Origin: Bradyrhizobiaceae bacterium
GTDB taxonomy: Bacteria; Bacteroidota; Ignavibacteria; Kapaibacteriales; Kapaibacteriaceae
DNA length: 64,000 nt
NCBI GenBank assembly: GCA_024103135.1
Contig: JAGFIZ010000025.1
Span: 21,861-85,860 of the forward strand
Direction of reading: 5' to 3'
Shown in pieces: positions 37,499 to 45,807 of this stretch (position 1 is its first letter; each line of letters opens with the position of its first letter). The notes beneath the pieces were generated by a model. That model saw nothing but the letters and a program-made list of their open reading frames with translations. It was not told the DNA's origin and searched no databases. Made by a program: the position numbers and the translations under genes.

Positions 37499-38247
37499 TG
37501 CACAACACAATCAGGATCCTCTGGATCACTGTCATCTGTCTCGGCCTCACAACAAGCAGTACTGTACACGCACAGTCGCTCTTTGTGGGGCCGACGGCTT
37601 GGTACCTGATCTCGACCAATGCGCCTGGTTCAAGCAACGGGGCTGGTCAGCCAACTCGATACATGGTCGGCGCAGCAGCAACGATCCCCTTCAACAAGAA
37701 GACGGAGCTACGCACCACGGTTGGCTACCGCTCTGAGTCCGGCTCGTTCACGACTCCGCTCAACCAACTACCCACTACGGACCAACGAGTTCATCCACCC
37801 GTCTCCCTGATCCAGGTGGTAGACAATCCTAATGCTACGCCACAGCTCCCTAGCACGCTTACAGCATCATCGCTCGAGCTCACAGCGAGTCTTTGCTTTC
37901 CAGTGATGCCCCTCGATTCCAGTGGAGCAGCACTTGGATTTTCGTTAGGGGGCTTGGTAGACTATATGATGAGTGCCCAGCAGGATGATGACTATAGCGC
38001 CATCGACAAACACCAAGGTCCTGCACATGTCATCGCCGACTACGAATCTCAGCTTGGCTTCGGTGCCCTGCTCGGTCTGTACATCGCCCTACCTGTTGGC
38101 ACAAACCGACTGAACTTCGATCTTCAGTACGTGTTCCGCAATCCCACGACGATTACCTCCACCACTACACCACCAGTGGAACAGTCATCCGGCTGGCTTA
38201 TCGGCAAGGGCCTGCGCGTAGGCCTGAGCTTCGGCTTCGGACTGTAG
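37498..38247 (+). CDS. Outer-membrane beta-barrel protein
   Basis: 249 residues with signal peptide ILWITVICLGLTTSSTVHAQ. Strands alternate hydrophobic and polar residues and the protein ends in a phenylalanine-containing strand (GLRVGLSFGFGL), like PorT-type or OmpW-like barrels. Function unknown. It begins within the stop of htrA, and the stop TAG is directly followed by the hairpin-repeat cluster. Confidence 0.75.
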   Translation: MHNTIRILWITVICLGLTTSSTVHAQSLFVGPTAWYLISTNAPGSSNGAGQPTRYMVGAAATIPFNKKTELRTTVGYRSESGSFTTPLNQLPTTDQRVHPPVSLIQVVDNPNATPQLPSTLTASSLELTASLCFPVMPLDSSGAALGFSLGGLVDYMMSAQQDDDYSAIDKHQGPAHVIADYESQLGFGALLGLYIALPVGTNRLNFDLQYVFRNPTTITSTTTPPVEQSSGWLIGKGLRVGLSFGFGL

Positions 38248-38484
38248 CGGGGATGACGTAAGAGGCAGTCTTCCCTGCGCAAGCAGGGATCCAGAACGCT
38301 ATTCGCTGGGCCCCCGCTTCCGCGGGGATGACGACACTTTCGCGGGGAACGACGTAAGAGGCTGTCTTCCCTGCGTAAGCAGGTCCCGGTTTTCACCGGG
38401 ATGACGAAAAGGAGCTGGGCCCCCGCTTTCGCGGGGGTGACGACACTTTCGCGGGGATGACAACACTTTCGCGGGGATGACGGG
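38247..38484. repeat. Cluster of REP-like hairpin repeats (GCGGGGATGACG family)
   Basis: The block has two near-identical copies of a 40-base unit (ACGTAAGAGGCaGTCTTCCC TGCGcAAGCAGG form at 38256-38286 and 38353-38383) and two of a GGGCCCCCGCTTTCGCGGGG unit (38308-38327 and 38417-38437), plus four ACTTTCGCGGGGATGAC-type pieces. Each unit can fold (CCCCGC/GCGGGG and CCCTGC/GCAGGG stems). On the minus strand the pieces read CGTCATCCCCGCGAAAG. Sequences of this type recur in intergenic regions of many bacteria. Minus-strand open frames here (HPRESGGP-like) are translated repeat, not genes. Confidence 0.8.
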
Positions 38485-38729
38485 GGAGGAACACGCCACA
38501 GTTAACATAGTAGGCAGCAGCGACAAAGAAGACGTAATGCCGCCTGTGCAATAGCATTGATTGCAACCATTGATAGCGGTGTGCGTAATAGGGGTCTCTC
38601 AAGAACATTCACGTGAATACATTCACCTTGGGAGTAACTATTTTGCAGCGCTACTAGGCTGCTTCGGATTAATTCTTTTCACATGTGACTGCGATAGCGC
38701 AGCACGATTCACAACATTCTGGAGGGTTT
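38485..38729. other. Gene-free interval before outer-membrane protein gene
   Basis: About 245 bases. Apart from the ATTCAC half-sites at 38607-38626 and the ribosome-binding GGAGGG at 38721-38726, I see no gene or repeat. The TTGGGAGTAACTATTTTG stretch at 38628-38645 resembles a promoter but is one base short of TAnnTTTG. Confidence 0.5.
38607..38626. promoter_or_regulatory. Candidate operator: ATTCAC half-sites
   Basis: ATTCACGTGAAT (38607-38618) is a perfect 12-base palindrome, followed after two bases by a third half-site ATTCAC (38621-38626). It lies about 100 bases upstream of the barrel gene at 38730 and next to a promoter-like TTGGG. A dimeric repressor or activator could bind here; no regulator gene is adjacent. 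Confidence 0.4.
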
Positions 38730-39431
38730 ATGTTTAAAGGTATTTGTGCAACCGCACTAGGAGCAATGTTGCTCACGAGCACCGCCTTTGCCGGTGATGC
38801 ATGGTTCGGTGTGTATGCAGGACCACGTTTTAATAGCGCAACGGGTGATGCCGTAACGCAGATGACCGATGCCGGAGGCAAGAAAGCATCGCATATGGGC
38901 ATTGCCGGAGGCGTGCTTGCACAGCTACCGCTGAGTCCACAAGTGCACCTGCTGCTCGGTGCTGGCTATACACAGCGTGGACTGAAGCTTGAAGCACCTG
39001 AGTTGTTTGGTGATGTATCGGTACAGGCAGTTTCTAGCACCATGACCACTGTGGCAAACTATCTGGATCTTAACCTTGGTGTTGCATGGCACTTCCTCGG
39101 TTCGGAAGGTGTGCTCAATGCTGTAAGTCCATACGTTGGTGTAGACCTGCTTCCTGGCTTCTTCCTCAGCGGAACATCAACAGCAGAGTTTGGTGGAAGC
39201 GAAATGGAAACGAAGCTCACGTCCGATGATATTCAGAGCTTCCACTTTGCCGTTAGACCAAATGCTGGTGTAGACTTCCCAATTTCTGATGGCGTAAGAA
39301 TTGGTGCTAACCTTGGTTATGAGTTGGGTCTAACGAATGCAAACAAGGACGAATCCAGCTCCAACACCACGGAGTCATCCATCAAGTGGAATGGCATTAC
39401 AACAGCAATTCGACTTTCCTTCAAGCTGTAA
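38730..39431 (+). CDS. Outer-membrane beta-barrel protein (PorT-like)
   Basis: 233 residues from ATG 38730, preceded at four bases by GGAGGG; the signal peptide ICATALGAMLLTSTAFAG is clear. The mature protein starts with DAWFGVYAGPRFN and ends in AIRLSFKL, with eight or so amphipathic strands, as in the outer-membrane beta-barrel domain of Bacteroidota. Function unknown. Followed by a convergent kup gene, with an inverted repeat between them. Confidence 0.75.
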   Translation: MFKGICATALGAMLLTSTAFAGDAWFGVYAGPRFNSATGDAVTQMTDAGGKKASHMGIAGGVLAQLPLSPQVHLLLGAGYTQRGLKLEAPELFGDVSVQAVSSTMTTVANYLDLNLGVAWHFLGSEGVLNAVSPYVGVDLLPGFFLSGTSTAEFGGSEMETKLTSDDIQSFHFAVRPNAGVDFPISDGVRIGANLGYELGLTNANKDESSSNTTESSIKWNGITTAIRLSFKL

Positions 39432-39442
39432 CTGACTGTATC

Positions 39443-39475
39443 TGGCAACGATGGCTCTAGATCTCTACGTTGCCA
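39443..39475. terminator. Inverted repeat between convergent genes
   Basis: TGGCAACG (39443-39450) and CGTTGCCA (39468-39475) form a perfect 8-base stem with a 17-base loop between the barrel gene and kup, partly inside the kup 3' end. There is no U-tract, so it is at best a weak or Rho-assisted bidirectional terminator. Confidence 0.35.
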
Positions 39476-41355
39476 CCAACTTCAAGCACGCGCTTGAAGG
39501 GGACGCCAAAATGCTTTACGGGTGTGCGTGAATTACGGTGGAGGAATACAAAGATTTGTTTCCTCCACCACGCCATCCCGCCGCGGTCTGTGACGGACAC
39601 AGACTCATGACCTAGCACAAACGTTGCATCCGTAATGTCGATCGGGATGTCGAACTCCGGCAAATAGCTGATATCGGTAGCTAGGTCCAGCTTATCCATA
39701 AATCCGTACCGCAATACCACCTGATAGAAGTTCTTCGGCAGCGGCGATACTTCGTACCGCTTACTGCGATGAATACGTGCCTTCGTCGATACTTCAACGG
39801 TGAGTAGGATGATCGTTTCATGTCGGCAACGATTATACCGCACGTTGCTAATCAAGGCCGGTGGAGCAGTACCCTTGTAGCCGCTCATGTAGATCGCTGT
39901 GCCGGGGACGACCTGATAGGTGTCGCTATCCTCAATGATTTCATTCAGTGGTTGTGTTCGACGCTCAATGCTGGCACGCAGGAGATTCCGACCCTTCTTC
40001 CACGTGACCATTACGAAGATGATGCCAAAGGCCAACAGCAGTGGAACATAACCGCCATCAGGAATCTTTGTAGCATTGGCAAGGAAGAATGGTACGTCGA
40101 CGATGATGAACATGAGCGTGACGGCAAGAGACAGTGCAACGCTCCACTTGACAATGTTGCGCATGGCATGCCATGCAATCAAGGTTGTCATGACCATGGT
40201 CGTACTCACGGCAATGCCATACATCGCAGCAAGTGAGCCGGAGTTTCTAAACTGCAATACCAGGTAGACGGTGCAGAAGAACAAGGCCCAATTCACAAAG
40301 GGAATGTAGATCTGTCCTCTCTCGTCATGCGACGTATGCAACACCTTCAGTCGAGGCAGAAATCCAAGCTGAATTGCCTGCCAGGTTAGTGAAAACGATC
40401 CAGCAATCACTGCCTGCGATGCAATGATCGTTGCCAAGGCACTAATGATAACGAGCGGGATTACTCCCCACGATGGGACCAAATGGAAGAATGGATTTGC
40501 CACCGTTGATGCAATGTGTCCCTCGCGCATCAACAAAGCCCCCTGACCAAAATAGTTCAAGAGGATGGCGGGGAAGACCAGGTAGAACCAGCCAATGCGG
40601 ATGGGCTTGGCACCAAAGTGACCCATGTCGGCATAGACTGTCTCACCACCGGTAACAACGAGGAATACCGAACCAAGTACCAGGGCGCCGTGCAAACCGT
40701 GGTGCGAAAAGAACTCGATGGCATACATGGGATTGATGGCCATGAGTACGCTTGGCGTCTGCACAATCGAGATTAGTCCGATGGCTCCCATCACGGTAAA
40801 CCACAGGATGATGATTGGACCAAAGATGTTGCCAACATGTCCGGTACCAAATCGCTGCATGGCAAATAACCCAAACAGGATGAGCACCGTAATCGCAACG
40901 ATAGCAGTCTCGTTCAATCCAGGTAGGGCGACGTTAAGGCCCTCCATTGCTGACAACACAGAGATAGCTGGCGTGATTACTCCATCACCATAAAGTAACG
41001 ATGCACCAAACAGACCAACGTATGAGACAACCAGGACTAGTGCCTTGTTCTTGACAAACGGCATAACCAATTCCATGAGTGCCATTTGACCGCCCTCTCC
41101 CTTGTTGTCAAACCGGGAGATCACACCAATGTACTTTACACTCACGACGATGGTGAGTGCCCAGAAGATCAGCGAGAGTACGCCATAGACTTCGCGAATG
41201 TTCGTGGCCAGACTATAGTGCGGCGAGAAACATTCCTTGAGGGCGTAGAGTGGACTTGTTCCGATGTCGCCAAACACCACACCAATGGCGCCAATCGTTA
41301 GTGGCAGCAGGCGTTTGGAGAGTGTACTGTGAGGGTCTGTTGTAGATGAGTCCAT
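39457..41355 (-). CDS. kup: Kup-family potassium uptake protein
   Basis: 632 residues, full length. GAIGVVFGDIGTSPLYALKE near the N-terminus is the Kup/HAK/KT hallmark; 12 hydrophobic segments follow, and the C-terminal about 150 residues are cytoplasmic. The protein imports potassium with protons. The last base of the upstream acyl-CoA dehydrogenase stop overlaps the first base of its ATG (TAATG), so the genes are coupled. Confidence 0.93.
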   Translation of the reverse strand: MDSSTTDPHSTLSKRLLPLTIGAIGVVFGDIGTSPLYALKECFSPHYSLATNIREVYGVLSLIFWALTIVVSVKYIGVISRFDNKGEGGQMALMELVMPFVKNKALVLVVSYVGLFGASLLYGDGVITPAISVLSAMEGLNVALPGLNETAIVAITVLILFGLFAMQRFGTGHVGNIFGPIIILWFTVMGAIGLISIVQTPSVLMAINPMYAIEFFSHHGLHGALVLGSVFLVVTGGETVYADMGHFGAKPIRIGWFYLVFPAILLNYFGQGALLMREGHIASTVANPFFHLVPSWGVIPLVIISALATIIASQAVIAGSFSLTWQAIQLGFLPRLKVLHTSHDERGQIYIPFVNWALFFCTVYLVLQFRNSGSLAAMYGIAVSTTMVMTTLIAWHAMRNIVKWSVALSLAVTLMFIIVDVPFFLANATKIPDGGYVPLLLAFGIIFVMVTWKKGRNLLRASIERRTQPLNEIIEDSDTYQVVPGTAIYMSGYKGTAPPALISNVRYNRCRHETIILLTVEVSTKARIHRSKRYEVSPLPKNFYQVVLRYGFMDKLDLATDISYLPEFDIPIDITDATFVLGHESVSVTDRGGMAWWRKQIFVFLHRNSRTPVKHFGVPFKRVLEVGGNVEI

Positions 41356-42509
41356 TATGCGAATGCAGCAATGCCCGTAATGTCCTGTCCCAAGATCAAC
41401 GTATGCATTTCATGCGTCCCCTCGTAGGTCTTCACGCTTTCCAGGTTTGCTGCATGCCTCATGATAGGATACTCGTCCAAAATCCCATTGGCACCATGGA
41501 GCTCACGTGCAATGCGTGCAATGTTCAAGGCGATTTCGCAGTTGTTGCGCTTTGCAAGTGATACTTGTTGCGGACGCATCGTGCCTTGATCCTTGAGCTT
41601 GCCAAGCCGCCACACAAGCAGTTGTGCCTTGGTGATCTCGGACAGCATATACACGAGCTTGTCTTGAATCAGCTGGTAGCCAGCAATCGGCTTGTCGAAG
41701 GTGATGCGGCTCTTGGTGTATTCGAGTGACGACTCATAGCAGCCCATCGCTGCGCCAACAACGCCCCATGAAATGCCATACCGTGCCTGCGTCAGACATG
41801 AGAGGGGTCCGCGTAACCCTTGCACTCCTGGCAACAAGTTTGCCTCTGGCACCTCTACATCCTGGAATACCAATTCGCTCGTAACCGAAGCGCGCAGCGA
41901 ATGTTTGCCCTTCATTTCAGGAGCGGTGAAGCCCTTCATACCTTTCTCGACGAGGAAGCCACGCACTACACCATCAAGCTTTGCCCAAACCACGGCAACG
42001 TCGGCCAACGTACCATTCGTAATCCACATCTTGGCACCATTGAGTACATAGCCACCATCCGACTTCTTGGCCGTGGTTACCATGCCGCCAGGATTTGAGC
42101 CGTAGTCAGGTTCCGTGAGACCAAAGCATCCAATGGCTTCACCCTTTGCCAGACGTGGCAACCAACGCTGTTTTTGCTCTTCGGACCCGAACGCATAGAT
42201 CGGGTACATGACCAAGGAGCTCTGCACGGAGGCAAACGAACGAATGCCACTATCGCCCCGCTCCAGTTCTTGCATGGCCAGTCCATAACAAATGTTGTTC
42301 AGGCCAGCACAGCCATACTCCTGCGGCAGCGTGATCCCAAATAGCCCCAGTTCTCCAATCTTTTGAACCAGGTGCAAAGGGAACGTACCCTCGCGAGCAT
42401 GCTTCTCGATAATTGGCAGCACCTCAGCTTGCACAAAATCATGCACCGTGGCGCGAACCAGTTTCTCCTCGTCGCTCAAAAGCTCGTCGATATTGTAGTA
42501 GTCTAGCAT
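41355..42509 (-). CDS. Acyl-CoA dehydrogenase, glutaryl-CoA dehydrogenase-like
   Basis: 384 residues. The acyl-CoA dehydrogenase fold is clear; GCFGLTEPDYGSNPGGM binds FAD and the C-terminal TYEGTHEMHTLILGQDITG contains the catalytic Glu of the family in the form seen in glutaryl-CoA dehydrogenase. The RSFASVQSSLV stretch matches the Arg-Ser of GCDH that contacts the glutaryl carboxylate. It would convert glutaryl-CoA to crotonyl-CoA and CO2, a step in Lys and Trp breakdown. Coupled to kup by TAATG. The octamer AGGGGGCT lies four bases upstream of its start codon. Confidence 0.85.
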   Translation of the reverse strand: MLDYYNIDELLSDEEKLVRATVHDFVQAEVLPIIEKHAREGTFPLHLVQKIGELGLFGITLPQEYGCAGLNNICYGLAMQELERGDSGIRSFASVQSSLVMYPIYAFGSEEQKQRWLPRLAKGEAIGCFGLTEPDYGSNPGGMVTTAKKSDGGYVLNGAKMWITNGTLADVAVVWAKLDGVVRGFLVEKGMKGFTAPEMKGKHSLRASVTSELVFQDVEVPEANLLPGVQGLRGPLSCLTQARYGISWGVVGAAMGCYESSLEYTKSRITFDKPIAGYQLIQDKLVYMLSEITKAQLLVWRLGKLKDQGTMRPQQVSLAKRNNCEIALNIARIARELHGANGILDEYPIMRHAANLESVKTYEGTHEMHTLILGQDITGIAAFA

Positions 42510-42874
42510 GGTTAGGGGGCTCTGTAAAGCGTAAAAATCGGGTCACGAAAATAGGGAAATAAGGTGGGGTGCGGTTTTCCGCACATTGAACTAGCTGGCA
42601 TCCATCGCTGCCGAAATTGAGGTGACTTATGGACGGTTGGGTCTAGCAAAGGACGGAAGTTGTAATGGCTGCGTCACAAGCAATCAAAGGTGGGAGTGGA
42701 CAATCAGGAAGACTCCGAATTGTTGAACTCCTTTTTGAAACCAATTGAGGAAATGCCTCTGAGAAGTTCTCAAACAAAAGGCAAATTCCACTTGACATTT
42801 ACCTGGGGGGGTATATTTACGTAGGCAGATATCTGGTCTATAAACAATGTTGAAAACATAATAAGGAGACTGGA
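42510..42874. other. Intergenic interval
   Basis: 365 bases. It contains a perfect 6-base stem with a TTTT loop (GTGCGG/CCGCAC, 42569-42584), the octamer at 42514 and a promoter-like element at 42792-42818. A 27-codon plus-strand frame at 42665 (MAASQAIKGG...) has no support and is not called. Confidence 0.5.
42792..42819 (+). promoter_or_regulatory. Promoter-like element upstream of small secreted protein
   Basis: TTGACA (TTG at 42792) is followed after 17 bases by TATATTTA (42812-42819), one base off TAnnTTTG. That spacing fits the Bacteroidota -33/-7 pattern. The ATG of the next gene is 55 bases downstream, after AAGGAG. Confidence 0.45.
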
Positions 42875-43231
42875 ATGTTGAAAGTTGCACTACTGGCTGT
42901 GCTTGTCATAGCTGGAACGCTAACGACTGTACTGGCAAGACCTGGCTTTGTACCGGCTAATGCCTACTGGAGAATTGACCGCCACGACGCTACTCCCGCG
43001 AGTTCAAAAGGCCATTGGATGGAAATCGGTGTGTATCCAGGCGAGAATGGAGACTGGGGACAAGGAAAGTGCGTTGGTGGTGGTACAGAATGCCATCTGA
43101 ATGATTTTTGTACCTGGTGGGAGATTCTGGTATCACCTCCGAGCCCGCCAGCTGGCTACACCCCTGTCGAGTTTGGCTCCGTTGGTTTTCCGATGGGCTA
43201 TGATACTGTAAGTGGTGAATACTACTATTAA
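42875..43231 (+). CDS. Small secreted protein with three cysteines
   Basis: 118 residues, ATG preceded at six bases by AAGGAG. Signal peptide VALLAVLVIAGTLTTVLA; mature protein has KCVGGGTECHLNDFCTWWE with three Cys in 15 residues, and ends in DTVSGEYYY. No family is recognised. It overlaps the thioredoxin-fold gene by 20 bases, and a Cys-bearing exported protein plus a thioredoxin-fold protein is a sensible pair. Similar in layout to the small exported proteins encoded next to TlpA-like proteins in Bacteroidota. AT-richer than its neighbours. Confidence 0.7.
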   Translation: MLKVALLAVLVIAGTLTTVLARPGFVPANAYWRIDRHDATPASSKGHWMEIGVYPGENGDWGQGKCVGGGTECHLNDFCTWWEILVSPPSPPAGYTPVEFGSVGFPMGYDTVSGEYYY

Positions 43232-45095
43232 TACGAAACAATCATCACGCACCAACCATTCACGGCGGAAGCGTGAGCTTCCCCGTGGATGGTCATGGTG
43301 TGTTCAAGTAGTGTTGTTCTCAGTTAGTTGTTTGATTACGCAGCAGCTAAAGGGGAGCGATCCAAGTAGTATTGACGCCAACGCTGGCGTCTACAACGAG
43401 TCGTACAGTCCATCCGGATTCAAGCCAGGAGATCGCCTGAATTTTCGTGTAGTGCTTCGACCTGCGTATAGTAATAGACATTGCACGGTGTTGATGCGAA
43501 TGACTAGGGCAGGTTTTGCAGCAGACACGGTTCTGGTTATCCAACTCCCGCCCAGTAAAGGTAGCATACGTCGTTCATCGGTGAATATTCCAACAAGTGT
43601 AATTGATGTCTCCGTCAATTGTGTTCTAGACTGGGAATCGGATCCAGACTTACAGGCATACTGGTCTCCGGTTTCCCCTGACTCAGGTGGGAAGAATGAG
43701 TTATGGGTATGTAACAGGTTGTTACAGGTCGACGATGAGGACACCCTGAGGCAGTTTTTGCAGGGCAACCCTCTTGTTGCCGCAACGGCGTTGTTGCAAC
43801 TGCTACTGATTGAATCGAAATCAAATGAAGTCTGTCCAGAATCAAAGGTGATTGAGCTCACTAACCTGAGTCGATCCATACTCCCGGATGAAGTAGCAGC
43901 ACTCTTCCATTATACCGTGAGTCTTGCAGGAGAGCGACCTCAGTTTGATTCGTTGTTATCGATCCTCACTTCAACTACTGCTGGAAAAGCAGCACTGGAA
44001 AACTCACAGTTTACTTCGGCATTGTTTCAGATGCTAAGCGCTAGGCGGCTTAAAGAACATAAAATTGAAGTCTGCTTGTTCGTGGGAAAACTGATTGGCA
44101 CCTATCCCAGTTGCACGTTCTCCAATTGGTTTGCTTACAAGTTCCGAGGCTTGATAACTGGGGCGGCTTTTGCGCAATCCCTTGAGCTGTTGATTAACAA
44201 TCACGATCCATTCCAGGCAAAACTTTGCCTTGCGTCTTTTGTCGATGCGAATGCGGATCTGGGTACACTATCAGTGTTGAGTAAAGCTGCTGACTTCCTT
44301 GAAGGTGCTACGGATAGTCTAGTAGCCATGAGACGACGAAACCCGGGCCCATTGAACGATATAGAGCATTCGTCCTGGCAGCAACGTCAGATTACTGCCT
44401 TTTATGAAACACGTTTGTTAAACAAGACACGCGCGGACAATTCCTACTTGCACCCAGCAATGGTAATCATGCCGTCGTTCTCTAGATCCGACATACGTCT
44501 CTCCAGTTTGGCTAAGGTTATCGCTGGAAACATGGAGGAAGCTGGTGACAGCATAAACTCCAACCCATACCTCGCTCTAGTGTACAGGTACACCCCTCTC
44601 GATGCGAAGGTGCAACGTACACTTAACAGGCGCTTTCCTCCCTTCCCCTCAACAGAGGTGCTCGACTCGCTTGTTGGAATACTAGACGCCATGGGCTTGT
44701 TGTCAACAAGTCACGACCAAGAGATACCACCTTCGATATTGAATCAACGTCCTCAAAAGGACCTTCCATCAGTTATAGTCTTTGTTTCCAGCACATGCAG
44801 TGCCTGTGGAACAGAATTGGCTGCCCTCAAGGAGCTTGCACAAAACGGGTACGAGCACAATATCCTTATTGTACTTGTGGGTCAGTGGCATGGCAAGCAG
44901 AAGGAGAAATATCAGCGTGATCAGGAAGTCGTTTGCGTGGCGGATCCGCCAGCAGAGTTCGTGGACAATCTTAGAATCACAGCGGTACCAACTACACTCG
45001 TCCTAAATCCGCGCGGTTCGATTCTCATGCGATTCGATGGCATGCCACCCCGCGAACAACTCAAACAAGCTATAGAGGCATCAGGTAATCGCTAG
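43212..45095 (+). CDS. Membrane-anchored protein with C-terminal TlpA/thioredoxin-like domain
   Basis: 627 residues from a GTG at 43212 inside the previous gene; no other start precedes the membrane anchor (about 29-45). Residues about 60-500 are mostly helical and match no family I know. The last about 110 residues form a thioredoxin-like fold: VFVSSTCSACGTELAALKEL with active-site Cys529-Ser-Ala-Cys532, and RITAVPTTLVLNPRG with the cis-Pro. Likely exposed outside the inner membrane, acting on disulfides, perhaps of the small Cys protein encoded just before it. The CSAC dipeptide is not the usual CGPC of thioredoxin. Confidence 0.75.
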   Translation: MVNTTINTKQSSRTNHSRRKRELPRGWSWCVQVVLFSVSCLITQQLKGSDPSSIDANAGVYNESYSPSGFKPGDRLNFRVVLRPAYSNRHCTVLMRMTRAGFAADTVLVIQLPPSKGSIRRSSVNIPTSVIDVSVNCVLDWESDPDLQAYWSPVSPDSGGKNELWVCNRLLQVDDEDTLRQFLQGNPLVAATALLQLLLIESKSNEVCPESKVIELTNLSRSILPDEVAALFHYTVSLAGERPQFDSLLSILTSTTAGKAALENSQFTSALFQMLSARRLKEHKIEVCLFVGKLIGTYPSCTFSNWFAYKFRGLITGAAFAQSLELLINNHDPFQAKLCLASFVDANADLGTLSVLSKAADFLEGATDSLVAMRRRNPGPLNDIEHSSWQQRQITAFYETRLLNKTRADNSYLHPAMVIMPSFSRSDIRLSSLAKVIAGNMEEAGDSINSNPYLALVYRYTPLDAKVQRTLNRRFPPFPSTEVLDSLVGILDAMGLLSTSHDQEIPPSILNQRPQKDLPSVIVFVSSTCSACGTELAALKELAQNGYEHNILIVLVGQWHGKQKEKYQRDQEVVCVADPPAEFVDNLRITAVPTTLVLNPRGSILMRFDGMPPREQLKQAIEASGNR

Positions 45096-45160
45096 GTGGA
45101 CAGAGACCGTCACACTGCATTGAGAAAACGCCCGTAAGATCCAATCCTTTTAGGTTCTTG

Positions 45161-45190
45161 TTGATAACTCCTTTCAAATCCCTATATTTG
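45161..45190 (+). promoter_or_regulatory. Bacteroidota-type promoter for rimP-nusA-infB operon
   Basis: TTG (45161-45163), then 19 bases, then a perfect TAnnTTTG (TATATTTG, 45183-45190). Position and spacing fit the -33/-7 pattern. Transcription would start about 45195-45198, about ten bases before the hairpin at 45206-45224. Confidence 0.6.
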
Positions 45191-45205
45191 TGACTGCAAA
45201 AGAGG

Positions 45206-45229
45206 ATGGGCTGAACTAGCCCATTTTTT
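45206..45229 (+). terminator. Terminator-like hairpin in the rimP leader (possible attenuator)
   Basis: ATGGGCT (45206-45212), loop GAACT, AGCCCAT (45218-45224) and TTTTT (45225-45229) form a 7-base intrinsic terminator. It is downstream of the promoter just described and upstream of rimP, so transcripts of the nusA operon must pass it; it could also simply end transcription of the upstream thioredoxin-fold gene. Confidence 0.65.
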
Positions 45230-45251
45230 GTTGGAACGGACTGGAGCTCGA

Positions 45252-45728
45252 TTGAACGATACCCCCCTAGTGCCGCAGCATGTTAGCAAGGCAATAGAAG
45301 CCGCCTGTGAAGGGGCTGGGGTTTCGCTAATTGAACTCGGGGTTCGGGGTCAGCACCGGCAGTTACGCCTGGAGATATCAATTGATTCTCCTGACGGCAT
45401 TACGCATGAGCACTGCCGTGCTGTGAGCAGGTCGATAGACGACCAGCTACAAGAAGACGAGTTCTACACGCGCTTGAAGTCGGTAGACGTTTCTTCTCCC
45501 GGAGCCGAGACTCCGGTGCGTTTCCTCTGGCAATTGACAAAACATGTTGGCCGCACAGTACGCATTGTGTGCATCGATGGGTCTACCATTCAAGGTACGC
45601 TGATCAGTGCCGATGATACTGGTGTGGAAGTTCAACCGAAAAACAAGGAACGCAAGAAAGCTCCAGAACCAGTGCAAACGATCATGGCCTCCCAGATCAA
45701 GGAAGCACGTACGGTTATCGAGCTGTAA
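45252..45728 (+). CDS. rimP: Ribosome maturation factor RimP
   Basis: 158 residues from a TTG at 45252 with GGAG five bases upstream (45243-45246). An alternative TTG at 45228 falls in the terminator-like U-tract and has no such site. The N-domain (LIELGVRGQHRQLRLEISID...DGITHEHCRAVSRSIDDQL) and the C-terminal Sm-like domain (VRFLWQLTKHVGRTVRIV) are the RimP pattern; about 155 residues is the usual length. RimP assists 30S assembly. First gene of the rimP-nusA-infB-rbfA-truB-ribF-rpsO-pnp run. Confidence 0.9.
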   Translation: MNDTPLVPQHVSKAIEAACEGAGVSLIELGVRGQHRQLRLEISIDSPDGITHEHCRAVSRSIDDQLQEDEFYTRLKSVDVSSPGAETPVRFLWQLTKHVGRTVRIVCIDGSTIQGTLISADDTGVEVQPKNKERKKAPEPVQTIMASQIKEARTVIEL

Positions 45729-45807
45729 TCAACGGCACGGCTGACAAGCCCCACTACCGTTACTCTACCTAGCAATTGAACCATCAATCATCTCACACCC
45801 AATTCCC

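Noticed and set aside
38124..38608. Minus-strand open frames with HPRESGGP-like peptides in the repeat block
   Set aside because: They are translations of the hairpin repeats; peptide pattern is the usual artefact of this repeat family.
42569..42584. GTGCGG-TTTT-CCGCAC hairpin as a terminator
   Set aside because: No U-tract after the stem and no gene ending within 100 bases upstream on either strand; listed only as part of the gap.
42665..42748. 27-codon plus-strand frame in the gap upstream of the small secreted gene
   Set aside because: No ribosome site or similarity; chance frame.
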